Positions 43,170 through 52,250 are shown, counted from the first letter of the stretch. The stretch is DNA of 64,000 nucleotides from Frigoribacterium sp. Leaf186 (GCF_001423905.1 NZ_LMPQ01000001.1:594173-658172), one strand, 5' to 3'. The notes: generated from the letters alone by a model not told the origin. A program made the numbers and translations.

Positions 43170-44387
43170 ATGAGGGGTCGCCAGCCGCCCGGCAGCAGCG
43201 ACGACCCCGTCGGAAGCCACGCACGAACCATGGACATCTTCGCCCAAGAACGCGACCGTCTGCTCAGCAGCACGACCCGTACCCTGGGCGTCGCCTGCGC
43301 GGCGGTCTCGATCGTGGCCCTCGCGATCCCGGGCGTGACCGACCCCCTGCACCTCGCGGCCATCGCCCCGCTCGCAGCCCTGCTCGTCGTGTCGCTGCTG
43401 TTCGTGACCGGCCCGCGTGCCCGCCTCTGGGTGCCGGTCGGGCTGGCGGCGGGCATCGCCGCGACCGTGGTCGCCCTGCTGCCGGCCGGCGGCCCCGACG
43501 ACGGGCCCCTCGCCACCGCGATCATCCCGCTGGCCGGAGGCGCGACGGCCGCCTTCAGCCTCATGCTCTCGTCGAGTCGTCCCCGACTGGCGACGGCGGT
43601 CGTCGCCTTCGTCGTCGAGCTCACCCTCGTCGCGCTCGCGACGGGTTCGCCCTTCACCTTCCCGGTGGCGGCCGTGCTGCTCGGCTGGGTGTCGTGCTTC
43701 GTGACCGGCCTCTGGCTCGGCCGCGCGGTGCCCCTCGCGGCACGGCGCATCTACAGCATCGGCAACGCCCACCGGGCCGAGCGTCAGGCCAGCGAGACCG
43801 AGGCGCAGCGCCGACAGGGCGCCCGGCTGCTGCACGACACCGTGCTGGCGACCCTCACCCTGCTCGCGCACTCCGGATTCGGCGTGACGCCCCAGGCCTT
43901 GCAGGACCAGGCCGCCGAGGACGCCCGCCTGCTGCGTCACCTCCGTCTCGGCGGCACGCCGCAACCGCAGGCGTCGGGAGACTACAGCCTCGAGACGGTC
44001 GAAGAATCGCCCCTGGGGCAGACCCTCGAGTCGGTCAAGCAGCGCTTCGGCCGCATGGGCCTCGAGGTCAGCTGGCACGGCACCGGCCAGGTCCTGCTGC
44101 CGACCCACGTGCTCGACGCCTTCTTGCTCGCCCTGGCCGAGTGCCTCGAGAACGTCCGGCGTCACGCCGGCGTCACCGAGGCGCACGTCACGATCATCCA
44201 CGACGACTCGATGGTGCGGGCCATGGTCACCGACGCCGGGGTCGGCTTCGACCTGGCGGGCATCAGCGAAGAACGCCTGGGCTTCAAAGAATCCGTCGTC
44301 GGCCGGCTGCACGAGGTGGGCGGCAGCGCCCGGCTCTTCTCCTCGCCCGGCTCGGGCACGACCGTCGTCCTGGAGGCACCCCGATGA
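43170..44387 (+). CDS. Sensor histidine kinase, NarL-type partner (membrane)
   Basis: The 405-residue protein has five to six N-terminal membrane segments (about 36-185). The phospho-acceptor region ARLLHDTVLATLTLL (His222) is of the LHDT kind. A C-terminal HATPase domain follows, with N-box LENVRRHA, G1 DAGVGFD and G2 SPGSGTTVVLE. It should phosphorylate the response regulator at 45720. The signal is unknown. ATG 43170 is used; ATG 43230 would remove a 20-residue tail and is equally possible. It overlaps the next gene by ATGA. Confidence 0.88.
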   Translation: MRGRQPPGSSDDPVGSHARTMDIFAQERDRLLSSTTRTLGVACAAVSIVALAIPGVTDPLHLAAIAPLAALLVVSLLFVTGPRARLWVPVGLAAGIAATVVALLPAGGPDDGPLATAIIPLAGGATAAFSLMLSSSRPRLATAVVAFVVELTLVALATGSPFTFPVAAVLLGWVSCFVTGLWLGRAVPLAARRIYSIGNAHRAERQASETEAQRRQGARLLHDTVLATLTLLAHSGFGVTPQALQDQAAEDARLLRHLRLGGTPQPQASGDYSLETVEESPLGQTLESVKQRFGRMGLEVSWHGTGQVLLPTHVLDAFLLALAECLENVRRHAGVTEAHVTIIHDDSMVRAMVTDAGVGFDLAGISEERLGFKESVVGRLHEVGGSARLFSSPGSGTTVVLEAPR

Positions 44388-45634
44388 GCGTCGACGAGAA
44401 CACCTTCGGCATCGTCCGTGGCCGACGCGCGGCCCGCGGCCTGCCCATCAGCTCGACCGGCGCCCGGTCGCTGCGCCAGGCGCGAGCTGCCGGCGCCACC
44501 CTCGGCACGGGCTACCTCGGCGTCGGCGCGGCCGTCGTCGCCGCCCTCCAGGCGGTCTACGGCCTGACGTTCTTCCTCAGCCACCTGTCCGCCTACCCCG
44601 ACGTCACGCCCGCGCTCGTCTCGTGGCTGCTCTACGTCGCCACCTTCATCGGCACGGCCGTGCTCGTGACCGTCCGCGGCGAGAGGCTGACGACGGGGGT
44701 CTTCGCCGTCATCGGCGTGGTCCTCGCCGTCGTCGTCGCGCTCGACTTCGTCGCGATCTGGCCCCTGCACGACGTCGGCGCCTACGCCACGTCGAGCGTC
44801 TCGGTCGGCTTCGGCCTGCTGCCGATCGTCACCCTGAGGCCGGTGCGCGAGGTCGTCACCGCCACCGCGCTGCTCTTCGTGGCACTGGTCGTCATGGTCG
44901 CGGCCTCGACGCCCGTCACGAGCGACTCCGGGCCGCAACAGATCGCCGTCGTCGCCCTGGCCGTCCTGCCGAGCGCCATCGCCACCTTCGCCGTCCACCG
45001 GTTCCGGCGCATGGTGCAGGTCGAGCTCGACCGGGTGCTCGTCCAGAGCAACGTCTCGCAGCCGCGTTTCGCCGTGGGCATGCTCGCGAGCGACGAACTG
45101 GCCCGGCTCGACCTCGCCGCCGAGAAGCTGCTCGACGGGGTCGCCAACGGCGACGTCCCGTTGCCGCTGTCACCGAAGGTCGCCTCGCAGGCGGCCTCGC
45201 TCGCCACCGAACTGCGGTTGCACCTCATCGAGGGTCGACGCGAGACCTGGCTGCACCACGCCGTCACGGAGTCCGAGTACCTCGGGCGCTCGGTCTCGCT
45301 GGTCGACCCCTCGTCGCTGGCCGGCCTGCTCGCGCCGCCGCAGCGCGACGGCCTGCTGCAGGGCGTCTGGCTGCTGCTCGGCGACTCGAAGAGCCGTGCT
45401 CCGGGCACCACCATCCAGCTGACCCTCGGGCCCGTGACCGCCGCGTCGCAGTCGTTCGCCGGGCGGAGCGTCTGCGTGCCGGTCGTCGTCTCGACCACGG
45501 GCATCCGCCGCAACCGCGTCACGCCCGCCACCTGGAACGCCCTCGAGCGGGCCGGCGAGTACACCGTGTCGACCCACGAGTCGAGCGTCAAGATCTCGGT
45601 CGCCTGCATCGTCGACAACCCCGCCGAGACCTGA
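44384..45634 (+). CDS. Membrane protein resembling a sensor kinase without ATPase motifs
   Basis: The 416-residue protein has about six membrane segments (about 44-205), then a 200-residue cytoplasmic part. That part has the helix-rich layout of a kinase dimerisation domain (ELRLHLIEGRRETWLHHAV) but shows no N-box or glycine-rich ATP motifs. It starts four bases before the stop of the true kinase gene and is followed by the regulator. It may be a signal-input partner or inactive kinase paralogue. I do not recognise a named family. Confidence 0.75.
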   Translation: MSVDENTFGIVRGRRAARGLPISSTGARSLRQARAAGATLGTGYLGVGAAVVAALQAVYGLTFFLSHLSAYPDVTPALVSWLLYVATFIGTAVLVTVRGERLTTGVFAVIGVVLAVVVALDFVAIWPLHDVGAYATSSVSVGFGLLPIVTLRPVREVVTATALLFVALVVMVAASTPVTSDSGPQQIAVVALAVLPSAIATFAVHRFRRMVQVELDRVLVQSNVSQPRFAVGMLASDELARLDLAAEKLLDGVANGDVPLPLSPKVASQAASLATELRLHLIEGRRETWLHHAVTESEYLGRSVSLVDPSSLAGLLAPPQRDGLLQGVWLLLGDSKSRAPGTTIQLTLGPVTAASQSFAGRSVCVPVVVSTTGIRRNRVTPATWNALERAGEYTVSTHESSVKISVACIVDNPAET

Positions 45635-45680
45635 GCCGACCAGCCCCCGCGTGGTCTCCCCCGATCACCACCCCCGCCCG

Positions 45681-45686
45681 TAGCAT
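45681..45686 (+). promoter_or_regulatory. Putative -10 element of the response regulator gene
   Basis: TAGCAT about 34 bases before GTG 45720, giving a short leader that includes AAAGAAGG. Confidence 0.4.
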
Positions 45687-45719
45687 GTTCACCACACCGT
45701 CCTGAAAGAAGGTCCCGAC

Positions 45720-46397
45720 GTGTCAGACCACGACGACCGCATCCGCCTCGCCCTCGTAGACGACCACAAGATGCTGCTGGGCGCCCTCAGCGAGTGGATC
45801 CGCGGTGCCGCGAGCGACATCTCGATGGTCGCCGCCGTCGCGTCCTGGCCCGAGCTGCTCACGCACCCCGAGTTCCCGGTCGACGTCGTGCTGCTCGACC
45901 TCGACCTGAAGGACAGCATCCCGATCTCGCTCAAGATCAACACGCTCAAGACGACCGGCGTCAAGACCGTCCTGATGAGCACCTACTCCGAGCCCAACGT
46001 CGTCCGCGAGGCCCTCGCCGCCGGCGCCCTCGGCTACCTCGTCAAGAGCGAGGACGCCGAGATGATCGTCGAGGCCATCCGCTCGGCCGCCAAGGGCGAG
46101 TCGTACATCTCGGCCGAGCTCGACCTGGCCCTCAACGCGGCCGAGATCGGCGGCGTGCCCAAGCTCAGCGCTCAAGAACGCCGCGTCATGGCGCTCTACG
46201 GCGGTGGCGAGCCGGTCAAGGCCGTCGCCTACCAGCTCGGCATCAGCGAAGAGACGGCCAAGAGCTACCTCAAGCGCATCCGCGAGAAGTACCGGGTGGC
46301 CGGCTACGACGTGGGCACCAAGGTCGCGCTCCGGAAGCGCGCCATCCAGGACGGCATCCTGCTGCAGACCGACCTGCCGGCCCAGACCAGCTTCTGA
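45720..46397 (+). CDS. Response regulator, NarL/FixJ family with LuxR-type HTH
   Basis: The 225-residue protein has a receiver domain (acidic pair Asp14-Asp15, phospho-acceptor Asp60 in VVLLDLDL, Thr/Ser in LMSTYS and Lys in LVKSE). The DNA-binding domain follows (LSAQERRVMALYGGGEPVKAVAYQLGISEETAKSYLKRIREKY). GTG 45720 follows AAAGAAGG. Its own putative promoter suggests it can be expressed apart from the two membrane genes upstream. Confidence 0.93.
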   Translation: MSDHDDRIRLALVDDHKMLLGALSEWIRGAASDISMVAAVASWPELLTHPEFPVDVVLLDLDLKDSIPISLKINTLKTTGVKTVLMSTYSEPNVVREALAAGALGYLVKSEDAEMIVEAIRSAAKGESYISAELDLALNAAEIGGVPKLSAQERRVMALYGGGEPVKAVAYQLGISEETAKSYLKRIREKYRVAGYDVGTKVALRKRAIQDGILLQTDLPAQTSF

Positions 46398-46436
46398 GCC
46401 TCGGCCGGCTTCCGAGCCTCGGCGCGACCCCGCGAG

Positions 46437-46466
46437 ACGGCCCGACTCCCTCAGGAGCCGGGCCGT
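46437..46466 (+). terminator. Hairpin terminator after the response regulator
   Basis: ACGGCCCG (46437-46444) pairs with CGGGCCGT (46459-46466), with an inner CTCC/GGAG stem and a four-base loop. Confidence 0.75.
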
Positions 46467-46481
46467 CCGTCGTCTGCCCCA

Positions 46482-46552
46482 CCCGCGCCTCCCCGGCTCG
46501 ACCACACCGTCGCGCCCCGTGCCTCGAGGACGTCCTGCGCAGGAGGCGCGGG
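46482..46552. repeat. Inverted pair of the dispersed GGAGGCGCG word, long loop
   Basis: CCCGCGCCTCC (46482-46492) and GGAGGCGCGGG (46542-46552) are perfect 11-base complements separated by 49 bases, in the gap between convergent genes. It may add to termination for the MFS gene. Confidence 0.7.
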
Positions 46553-46569
46553 CGGCGCCCCGACGGCGC

Positions 46570-47820
46570 CTACGCCGACACCGACTCGCGCTCGGTGGCG
46601 GTGGCCCGAGCCGTCGTGCGCTTGTCGTCGACGCGCTGCATGGCGAAGCTGATCGTGGTGAGGACGACGCCGGCGAGGGCGAGCACGACGCCGACCCACC
46701 CCGGAGCCGAGAAGCCCAGCCCGGCCGCGATGACCGCGCCGCCGAGGTAGGCGCCGAAGCTGTTGCCGAGGTTCATGGCCGAGTGGTTCAGGGCGGCGCC
46801 GATGACCTGGCTCTCGCCCGCGACCTCCATCAGGCGGGACTGCACCGACGGGCCGACGCTCGACCCGACGAGGCCCACGAAGAACGTGCTGACGAAGATG
46901 CCGACGATCGAGCTCGAGGTGAGCGCGTACGCCGACAGGGCGGCGATGAGGCCGACGAAGCCGAGGTACATGGCGAGCTTGAGCGAGCGGTCGGCCAGCC
47001 AGCCGCCGAGCAGGTTGCCGATCGTCATGCCGACGCCGACCGTGACGAGCACCCAGGGCACGACGCCCTGGGCGACGCCCGCGCCCTCGGTGACGGCGTT
47101 GGCGATGTAGCTGTAGACCGCGAAGAACCCGCCGAAGCCGATGGCACCGATGCCCATGACCAGCCAGACCTGCGGCTGCTTGAACGCCCGCAGCTCACGC
47201 TTCATCGACGCGGACGCGTCGCCGTCCTGGTGGGGCACGGCGAGGGCGACGGCGGCGAAGGTGAGGGCGAAGATCAGCGCGACGGCGAGGTAGGCGACTC
47301 GCCAACCGGCCTGCTGGCCGAGCCACGTGATCGAGGGCACGCCGATGACGTTCGCGATCGTGAGGCCGCTGAGCACGAGCGCGACGCCCTTGCCCCGGTT
47401 GCCGGGCCCCATGATCGACGCGGCGACGATCGACGCGATGCCGAAGTACGCGCCGTGCGGCAGACCGGCGGCGAAGCGCGCGGCCAGCACCCAGCCGAAC
47501 GAGGGCAGCAGGGCCGAGGCGATCGTGCCGACGGTGAAGGCGGCGAGCAGGGCCAGCAGCAGCTTCTTCTTCGGGAAGTGCGACGACATCGCGGCGATCG
47601 TGGGCGCCCCGACGACGACGCCGAGGGCGTAGGCGCTGATCAACCAGCCGGCCTGGGCGATGCCCGCGTCGGCCGAGCGGGCGTAGAGGCCGGGCAGCAG
47701 GTCGCCGGCCATGTTCGGCAGCAGGCCCATGGCCACGAACTCGGTCGAACCGATGCCGAACCCGCCCAGGGCGAGGGCGATGAGGGCGGCCGTGCGACGA
47801 CGGCGGGAGAGGTGGGTCAC
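46570..47820 (-). CDS. MFS transporter, DHA1/AraJ-like drug or sugar efflux
   Basis: The 416-residue protein has twelve hydrophobic segments. GGFGIGSTEFVAMGLLPNMA is the N-terminal signature of the AraJ/YdhP/PbuE group, and ARFAAGLPHGAYFG lies in helix 5. Export of arabinose-like sugars, nucleosides or drugs is typical; the substrate is unknown. GTG 47820 is the first start of the conserved part, preceded at 47938-47943 by a TACGAT -10 on the minus strand. Confidence 0.88.
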   Translation of the reverse strand: MTHLSRRRRTAALIALALGGFGIGSTEFVAMGLLPNMAGDLLPGLYARSADAGIAQAGWLISAYALGVVVGAPTIAAMSSHFPKKKLLLALLAAFTVGTIASALLPSFGWVLAARFAAGLPHGAYFGIASIVAASIMGPGNRGKGVALVLSGLTIANVIGVPSITWLGQQAGWRVAYLAVALIFALTFAAVALAVPHQDGDASASMKRELRAFKQPQVWLVMGIGAIGFGGFFAVYSYIANAVTEGAGVAQGVVPWVLVTVGVGMTIGNLLGGWLADRSLKLAMYLGFVGLIAALSAYALTSSSIVGIFVSTFFVGLVGSSVGPSVQSRLMEVAGESQVIGAALNHSAMNLGNSFGAYLGGAVIAAGLGFSAPGWVGVVLALAGVVLTTISFAMQRVDDKRTTARATATERESVSA

Positions 47821-48019
47821 GAGCGATGCCTTCGGGGTGGAGGAGTGTCAGCGAGGGAGCCTGCCACGGCTCGCCGTCGAGCTGGGAGGTGCGCGTCGAT
47901 CGTTCCGGCCCGGGCACCCGAGGCGCCCGGCCGTCGGATCGTATCGATTCGACCGCGCGATGCAGCCCCCAGTCTACGGCCCGCGGGGCTGAAGTCGAGA
48001 GCCGGGGGCGACGAGTGGG
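47821..48019 (-). promoter_or_regulatory. Upstream region of the MFS gene
   Basis: Contains a minus-strand TACGAT -10 (47938-47943) and, downstream of it, a CCGGGC/GCCCGG hairpin at about 47910-47930. That places a stem in the MFS leader of about 110 bases. No gene is seen. Confidence 0.35.
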
Positions 48020-48349
48020 TCAGGCGTCGCCGAGGGCCGCCTCGAGGCGTTCGACCTTGCCGGTCAGCTCGCCCGTGCGGCCCGGCCGGATGTCGGCCTT
48101 GAGCACGAGCGACACGCGCGACCCGTAGGCGCCGACCGCCTCGGTGGCCGCCTTGACGACGGCCATCACCTCGTCCCACTCGCCCTCGATCTCGGTGAAC
48201 ATCGACGAGGTGTGGTTCGGCAGCCCCGAGGCGCGCACGACGGCGACGGCGGCGGCCACCGCCGAGTGGACCGAGTCGGGCTCGGAACCGGCGGACGGCC
48301 CGCCGTCGGGGGCGACACCACTGGGCGAGACGGAGAACGCGACGATCAT
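48020..48349 (-). CDS. Thiamine-binding/YqgV (DUF77, MTH1187) family protein
   Basis: The 109-residue protein has MIVAFSVSPSG at its start, then VRASGLPNHTSSMFTEIEGEWDEVMAVVKAA and a C-terminal SLVLKADIRPGRTG. This is the ferredoxin-like DUF77 fold that binds thiamine-like ligands in YkoF relatives. Its role is unproven. ATG 48349 overlaps the mannosyltransferase-like gene stop (ATGA). Confidence 0.82.
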   Translation of the reverse strand: MIVAFSVSPSGVAPDGGPSAGSEPDSVHSAVAAAVAVVRASGLPNHTSSMFTEIEGEWDEVMAVVKAATEAVGAYGSRVSLVLKADIRPGRTGELTGKVERLEAALGDA

Positions 48350-49683
48350 GCGTCCATCCTCGCGTCGTCGGGCCGGACACGCCAGAGGGTGACCACGGCC
48401 CAGGCCAGCAGTGCCAGCTCGAGCACGGCCCGGACGGTGACCACGGTCACGAGATCGGGCCGGGCGGCGAGCAGGGCGTCGTACGCGAACGGGTAGACGA
48501 CCTGGGTCAGCCCCGCGACGACCACGGCGAGCACGGCCGGCACGACGAACCTCGGCCCGCCCGAGCGGGCGAGCACGAGCCCGACGACGACGGGCACGGC
48601 GAGCCAGGCGACGAACTGCGGCGACCCGACCTTGTTGGTCACGACGAGCGCGACCACGACGGCCAGCGACAACGGGCCGAGGAGGCGCGTGGCCGTCACC
48701 CCGCGGCGCACCGCCCGCAGGCCCAGCAGCACGACGCCGAGCACGACCGCGGCCATGACGACGCTCATCGCCTTCGCGGCGAAGCCGACCCCGTCGCCGG
48801 CGATCTGGTAGGTGAGGATCTGCCGGTCGTAGTAGACGAAGGTGCCGGGGACGCCCGCGGCGGCACGCCAGAGCCAGAGCACGGCCGCCGGCGACTCGAC
48901 CTGCAGACCGCGACCGGCCTGCTGACCGACGAAGCCGACCACGTTCCACCCGCTGCCGAGCACGAGCGAGACGGAGACCACGACCGCACTCGTGACCGCG
49001 GCGGCCACGACGACCTCGGCCCGTCGTCGCACGGCGAGGACGGCGACCACCACCAGGGCGGCGGGCCAGACCTTGACCCAGGCCGCGATCGTGAGCAGGG
49101 CGGACGCCAGCGACGGCCGGGTCGAGACGAGCAGCAGACCCACCAGTGCGACGGCGACCGTGACGGCGTCGATGCGACCGAGGGCGATCGGGCCGAGGGC
49201 GACGAGGAACGCCAGCCACCACCAGGCCGCGACCGTCGAGCCGGGCCGCCGCCGGGCCAGGAGCACCGCGAAGGCGCCGGCGTCCAGCAGCGACACCAGC
49301 ACGAGCCAGACCGCCCCGTAGCCCGCGTCGCCGCCGAGGCGGGCGACCAGCATCGGCACGGCGGCCAGCACCGGGTAGACCCAGGGACGGTCGACGCCCA
49401 CCCAGTCGCCACCCCCGACGCCCTGTTGCATCCAGGTGCGGTAGACGACGTCGACGTCGCCGAGGGTGCGGTTGCCGCCGACGAGGTTCAGCCGGACGAG
49501 CCACGCGTGCACGAGCACGAAGGCGATGCCGAGCACGACGGGCGACGCCGCGAGCGACCTCACCCGGTCGACGACGGCAGCGCGACCGTCGGCCACCGGC
49601 CGGGAGCCCGATGCGCGGAGGTCGGACGCGACCGGCGTTCCGGGGTCCGCCGACGGTCGGGGCACGGGGGTCGGCATGCCCAC
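48346..49683 (-). CDS. GT-C (GT87/DUF2029-like) membrane glycosyltransferase
   Basis: The 445-residue protein has about ten membrane segments and an early extracytoplasmic loop (GDVDVVYRTWMQQG) with the acidic residues used by GT-C enzymes. Polyprenyl-phosphate-mannose-dependent transferases of this type build lipoglycans in actinobacteria. The exact acceptor is unknown. GTG 49683 or ATG 49677 could start it. It is coupled to the DUF77 gene downstream. Confidence 0.8.
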   Translation of the reverse strand: MGMPTPVPRPSADPGTPVASDLRASGSRPVADGRAAVVDRVRSLAASPVVLGIAFVLVHAWLVRLNLVGGNRTLGDVDVVYRTWMQQGVGGGDWVGVDRPWVYPVLAAVPMLVARLGGDAGYGAVWLVLVSLLDAGAFAVLLARRRPGSTVAAWWWLAFLVALGPIALGRIDAVTVAVALVGLLLVSTRPSLASALLTIAAWVKVWPAALVVVAVLAVRRRAEVVVAAAVTSAVVVSVSLVLGSGWNVVGFVGQQAGRGLQVESPAAVLWLWRAAAGVPGTFVYYDRQILTYQIAGDGVGFAAKAMSVVMAAVVLGVVLLGLRAVRRGVTATRLLGPLSLAVVVALVVTNKVGSPQFVAWLAVPVVVGLVLARSGGPRFVVPAVLAVVVAGLTQVVYPFAYDALLAARPDLVTVVTVRAVLELALLAWAVVTLWRVRPDDARMDA

Positions 49684-49743
49684 AGGCTAGCCGCCGGTCC
49701 CGACACCGGGCGTCATGCGTCGGCCGACGTCGGCGGTCGCCGC

Positions 49744-49749
49744 TACGAT
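49744..49749 (+). promoter_or_regulatory. Putative -10 element, leaderless start of the polar amino-acid SBP gene
   Basis: TACGAT ends seven bases before ATG 49757; no Shine-Dalgarno sequence is seen. Confidence 0.55.
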
Positions 49750-49756
49750 CCCACTC

Positions 49757-50587
49757 ATGCGCAGACCCGCCTCCCTCCGACTCGTCGCGACCGCCGCCGC
49801 CCTCGTGCTGGCCGGGTCGCTCGCCGCCTGCTCGTCCGACGGGGGCTCGGGTGCCGCCGGGGCGGCCGTCGGCCCGGTGACCGACGGCAAGCTCACGGTC
49901 GCCACGGGAGAGCCCGCGTACAGCCCCTGGGTCGAAGACGACGACCCGTCGTCCGGCAAGGGCTACGAGGCCGCCGTCGCCTACGCCGTCGCCGAGAAGC
50001 TCGGCTACGACGACTCCGACGTCGTCTGGGTGCGAACCACCTTCGACGAGGCCATCGCTCCCGGCCCGAAGACGTTCGACCTGAACCTCCAGCAGTTCTC
50101 GATCACCGATCAGCGCAAGAAGGCCGTCGACTTCTCCCCCGCCTACTACGAGACGCGCCAGGCGGTCGTCACCCTGCCCGGCACGGCCGCGGCCGACGCG
50201 ACGTCGATCGCCGACCTGACGGGTCTCGCCATCGGCGCCCAGAGCGGCACGACGAGCTTCACCGCCGCCGAGACCGCCATCGACCCCGACGGCGGCGTCC
50301 AGGCCTACAACTCGAACGACGACGCCAAGGCCGCCCTCGAGGCCGGCCAGGTCGACGCCATCGTGCTCGACGTCCCGACCGCCACCTACTTCGTCGAGGG
50401 CGGCGTCGTGCTCGGCCAGCTGCCCGCGGCCGACGGGGCGAGCGACCAGCTCGGCATCGTCCTGCCGCTCGGCAGCTCGTTGACCGCCGACGTCACCACG
50501 GCCGTCGACGACCTGACGGCCGACGGCACGCTCGCCGAACTGCAGAAGCAGTGGCTGGCCGACTACGACGTGAAAGAGCTGTCGTAG
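49757..50587 (+). CDS. Polar amino-acid ABC transporter substrate-binding lipoprotein
   Basis: The 276-residue protein has a signal peptide with lipobox LAACSS. The family-3 binding fold follows: KLTVATGEPAYSPWVEDDD, GKGYEAAVAYAVAEKLGY, FDLNLQQFSITDQRKKAVDFSPAYYETRQAVV and a late LGIVLPLGSSLTADV. It binds an extracellular amino acid. ATG 49757 is chosen over 49715 because the latter adds an untypical Arg-rich stretch and would lie upstream of the predicted promoter. Confidence 0.92.
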   Translation: MRRPASLRLVATAAALVLAGSLAACSSDGGSGAAGAAVGPVTDGKLTVATGEPAYSPWVEDDDPSSGKGYEAAVAYAVAEKLGYDDSDVVWVRTTFDEAIAPGPKTFDLNLQQFSITDQRKKAVDFSPAYYETRQAVVTLPGTAAADATSIADLTGLAIGAQSGTTSFTAAETAIDPDGGVQAYNSNDDAKAALEAGQVDAIVLDVPTATYFVEGGVVLGQLPAADGASDQLGIVLPLGSSLTADVTTAVDDLTADGTLAELQKQWLADYDVKELS

Positions 50588-51456
50588 CGCCTCGCTCGGT
50601 CGCAGACGCCCCCGGGGCGGTCAGCGACCTCGAACTGGGCCGGCGGGCCTTCCGTCGTCGGCAGTCGACGCGGTCGGTCGTCGTCGCCGCGGTCAGCACG
50701 ATCGCCTTCGCCGCGCTCGCGTGGTGGGCGATCACCAGCACGCCCGGCTGGTCCCGGGTGCAGTTCAGCTTCCTCGACGGTGCCACGTTCGCCTCGGCAT
50801 GGCCCCGCGTGGTCGAGGGCCTGTGGCTCAACGTCCGCGTTCTGGTCGTGGCCGCGATCGGCGTGGCGGTCGTCAGCTGCGCGCTGTCGGCGTTGCGCAC
50901 CCTGCGCGGGCCCGTGTTCTTCCCGGTGCGGGCCCTCGTCCGCGGCTACACCGACCTCTTCCGGGGCATGCCGCTGATCATCGTGCTGTACCTGGTCGGG
51001 TTCGGCGTGCCGGGGCTCGGCCTCGGCATCCCGCGACTGCCCGCCGAGTTCTGGGGCACGATCGCGTTGGTCCTCACCTACTCGGCCTACGTGTCCGAGG
51101 TCATCCGCGCCGGCATCGACGCCGTCCACCCCTCGCAGCGCCTCGCCGCTCGCTCGCTCGGCCTCAGCCACGCCAAGACCCTTCGTCTCGTGGTCTTCCC
51201 CCAGGCCCTCCGCAAGGTGACCCCCGCCCTGATGAACGACTTCGTCTCGATGCAGAAAGACGTGGGCCTCATCTCGGTGCTCGGCGCCGTCGACGCCGTG
51301 CGCGCGGCGCAGATCGAGACCGCCACCGCGGCGAACTTCACGCCCTACGTCCTCGCCGGCCTGCTCTTCGTGCTGCTGGCGCTGCCGACCATCTGGCTGA
51401 CCGACTGGCTGTCGGCGCGCCTCCGTCGTCGCGAACAGGCGGGCAGCGTCGTATGA
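50551..51456 (+). CDS. Polar amino-acid ABC transporter permease (HisM/GlnP type)
   Basis: The 301-residue permease has an N-terminal membrane segment, then LWLNVRVLVVAAIGVAV and GYTDLFRGMPLIIVLYLVGFGVPGLG. SAYVSEVIRAGIDAVHPSQRLAARSLGLSHAKTLRLVVFPQALRK is the HisMQ-type signature and EAA loop. The start is uncertain: GTG 50551 overlaps the SBP gene by 37 bases and has a weak ribosome site, but no later ATG/GTG lies before the first helix. Confidence 0.88.
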   Translation: MAGRLRRERAVVAPRSVADAPGAVSDLELGRRAFRRRQSTRSVVVAAVSTIAFAALAWWAITSTPGWSRVQFSFLDGATFASAWPRVVEGLWLNVRVLVVAAIGVAVVSCALSALRTLRGPVFFPVRALVRGYTDLFRGMPLIIVLYLVGFGVPGLGLGIPRLPAEFWGTIALVLTYSAYVSEVIRAGIDAVHPSQRLAARSLGLSHAKTLRLVVFPQALRKVTPALMNDFVSMQKDVGLISVLGAVDAVRAAQIETATAANFTPYVLAGLLFVLLALPTIWLTDWLSARLRRREQAGSVV

Positions 51457-52250
51457 CCGCCGCCGACCCCACCCGAGGAGGCGCGGTGCCCGTCACCCCC
51501 GATGCCGGCCTGCCCGAGACGGTGCTGCGCCTCGAGGCCGTCCGCAAGTCGTTCGGCGACGCCGTCGTGCTCGACGGCATCGACCTCGACGTCGCCCGAG
51601 ACGAGGTCGTCGCCCTCATCGGCGCCAGCGGCTCGGGCAAGTCGACGCTGCTGCGCACCGTGAATCTGCTCGAGCAGATCGACGACGGCCGCATCGTGCT
51701 CGGTGGGGACGACATCAGCGACCCCCGGGTGCGCGTCGACGCCGTGCGGGCCCGCATCGGCGTGGTGTTCCAGCACTTCAACCTCTTCCCGCACCTGACG
51801 GTGCTCGACAACGTCGCCCTGGCCAGCCGCCACGTGCTGCGCCAGCCGAAGGCGGCGGCGAACGAACGTGCCCTCGAGGTGCTCACCCGGGTGGGGCTCG
51901 GCGACAAGGCCGGCGCCTACCCCGACCGCCTGTCGGGCGGGCAGCAGCAGCGCGTCGCCATCGCCCGCGCCCTCGCCCCCCGACCGGCCGTGCTGCTGCT
52001 CGACGAGATCACGAGCGCGCTCGACCCCGAGCTGGTCGGCGAGGTGCTCGACCTCGTGCGCACGCTGAAAGAGGTGGGCACGACGATCCTCATGGCGACC
52101 CACGAGATGGCGTTCGCCCGCGACGTCGCCGACCGCGTCGTGTTCCTCGACCGGGGCCGGATCGCCGAACAGGGGCCGCCCGCCCAGCTCTTCACGTCGC
52201 CGCGCGAGGCCCGCACCCGCGAGTTCCTCACCCGCTTCACCGCGCCCTGA
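51453..52250 (+). CDS. Polar amino-acid ABC transporter ATP-binding protein
   Basis: The 265-residue ATPase has Walker A GASGSGKST, Q-loop VVFQHFNLFPHLTVLDNV (GlnQ type), signature LSGGQQQRVAIARAL, Walker B LLLDEITSALDP and switch His in MATHEMAFARDVADRVVFLD. ATG 51453 overlaps the permease stop (ATGA). It completes the three-gene amino-acid importer. Confidence 0.95.
   Translation: MTAADPTRGGAVPVTPDAGLPETVLRLEAVRKSFGDAVVLDGIDLDVARDEVVALIGASGSGKSTLLRTVNLLEQIDDGRIVLGGDDISDPRVRVDAVRARIGVVFQHFNLFPHLTVLDNVALASRHVLRQPKAAANERALEVLTRVGLGDKAGAYPDRLSGGQQQRVAIARALAPRPAVLLLDEITSALDPELVGEVLDLVRTLKEVGTTILMATHEMAFARDVADRVVFLDRGRIAEQGPPAQLFTSPREARTREFLTRFTAP

Noticed and set aside
46570..47820. Arabinose efflux symbol (araJ) for the MFS gene
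   Set aside because: Only the group signature is clear. Nearby genes give no sugar context.
50584..50640. A start for the amino-acid permease after the SBP stop
   Set aside because: No ATG, GTG or TTG in the permease frame lies between the SBP stop and the first helix. GTG 50551 was used with a note on uncertainty.
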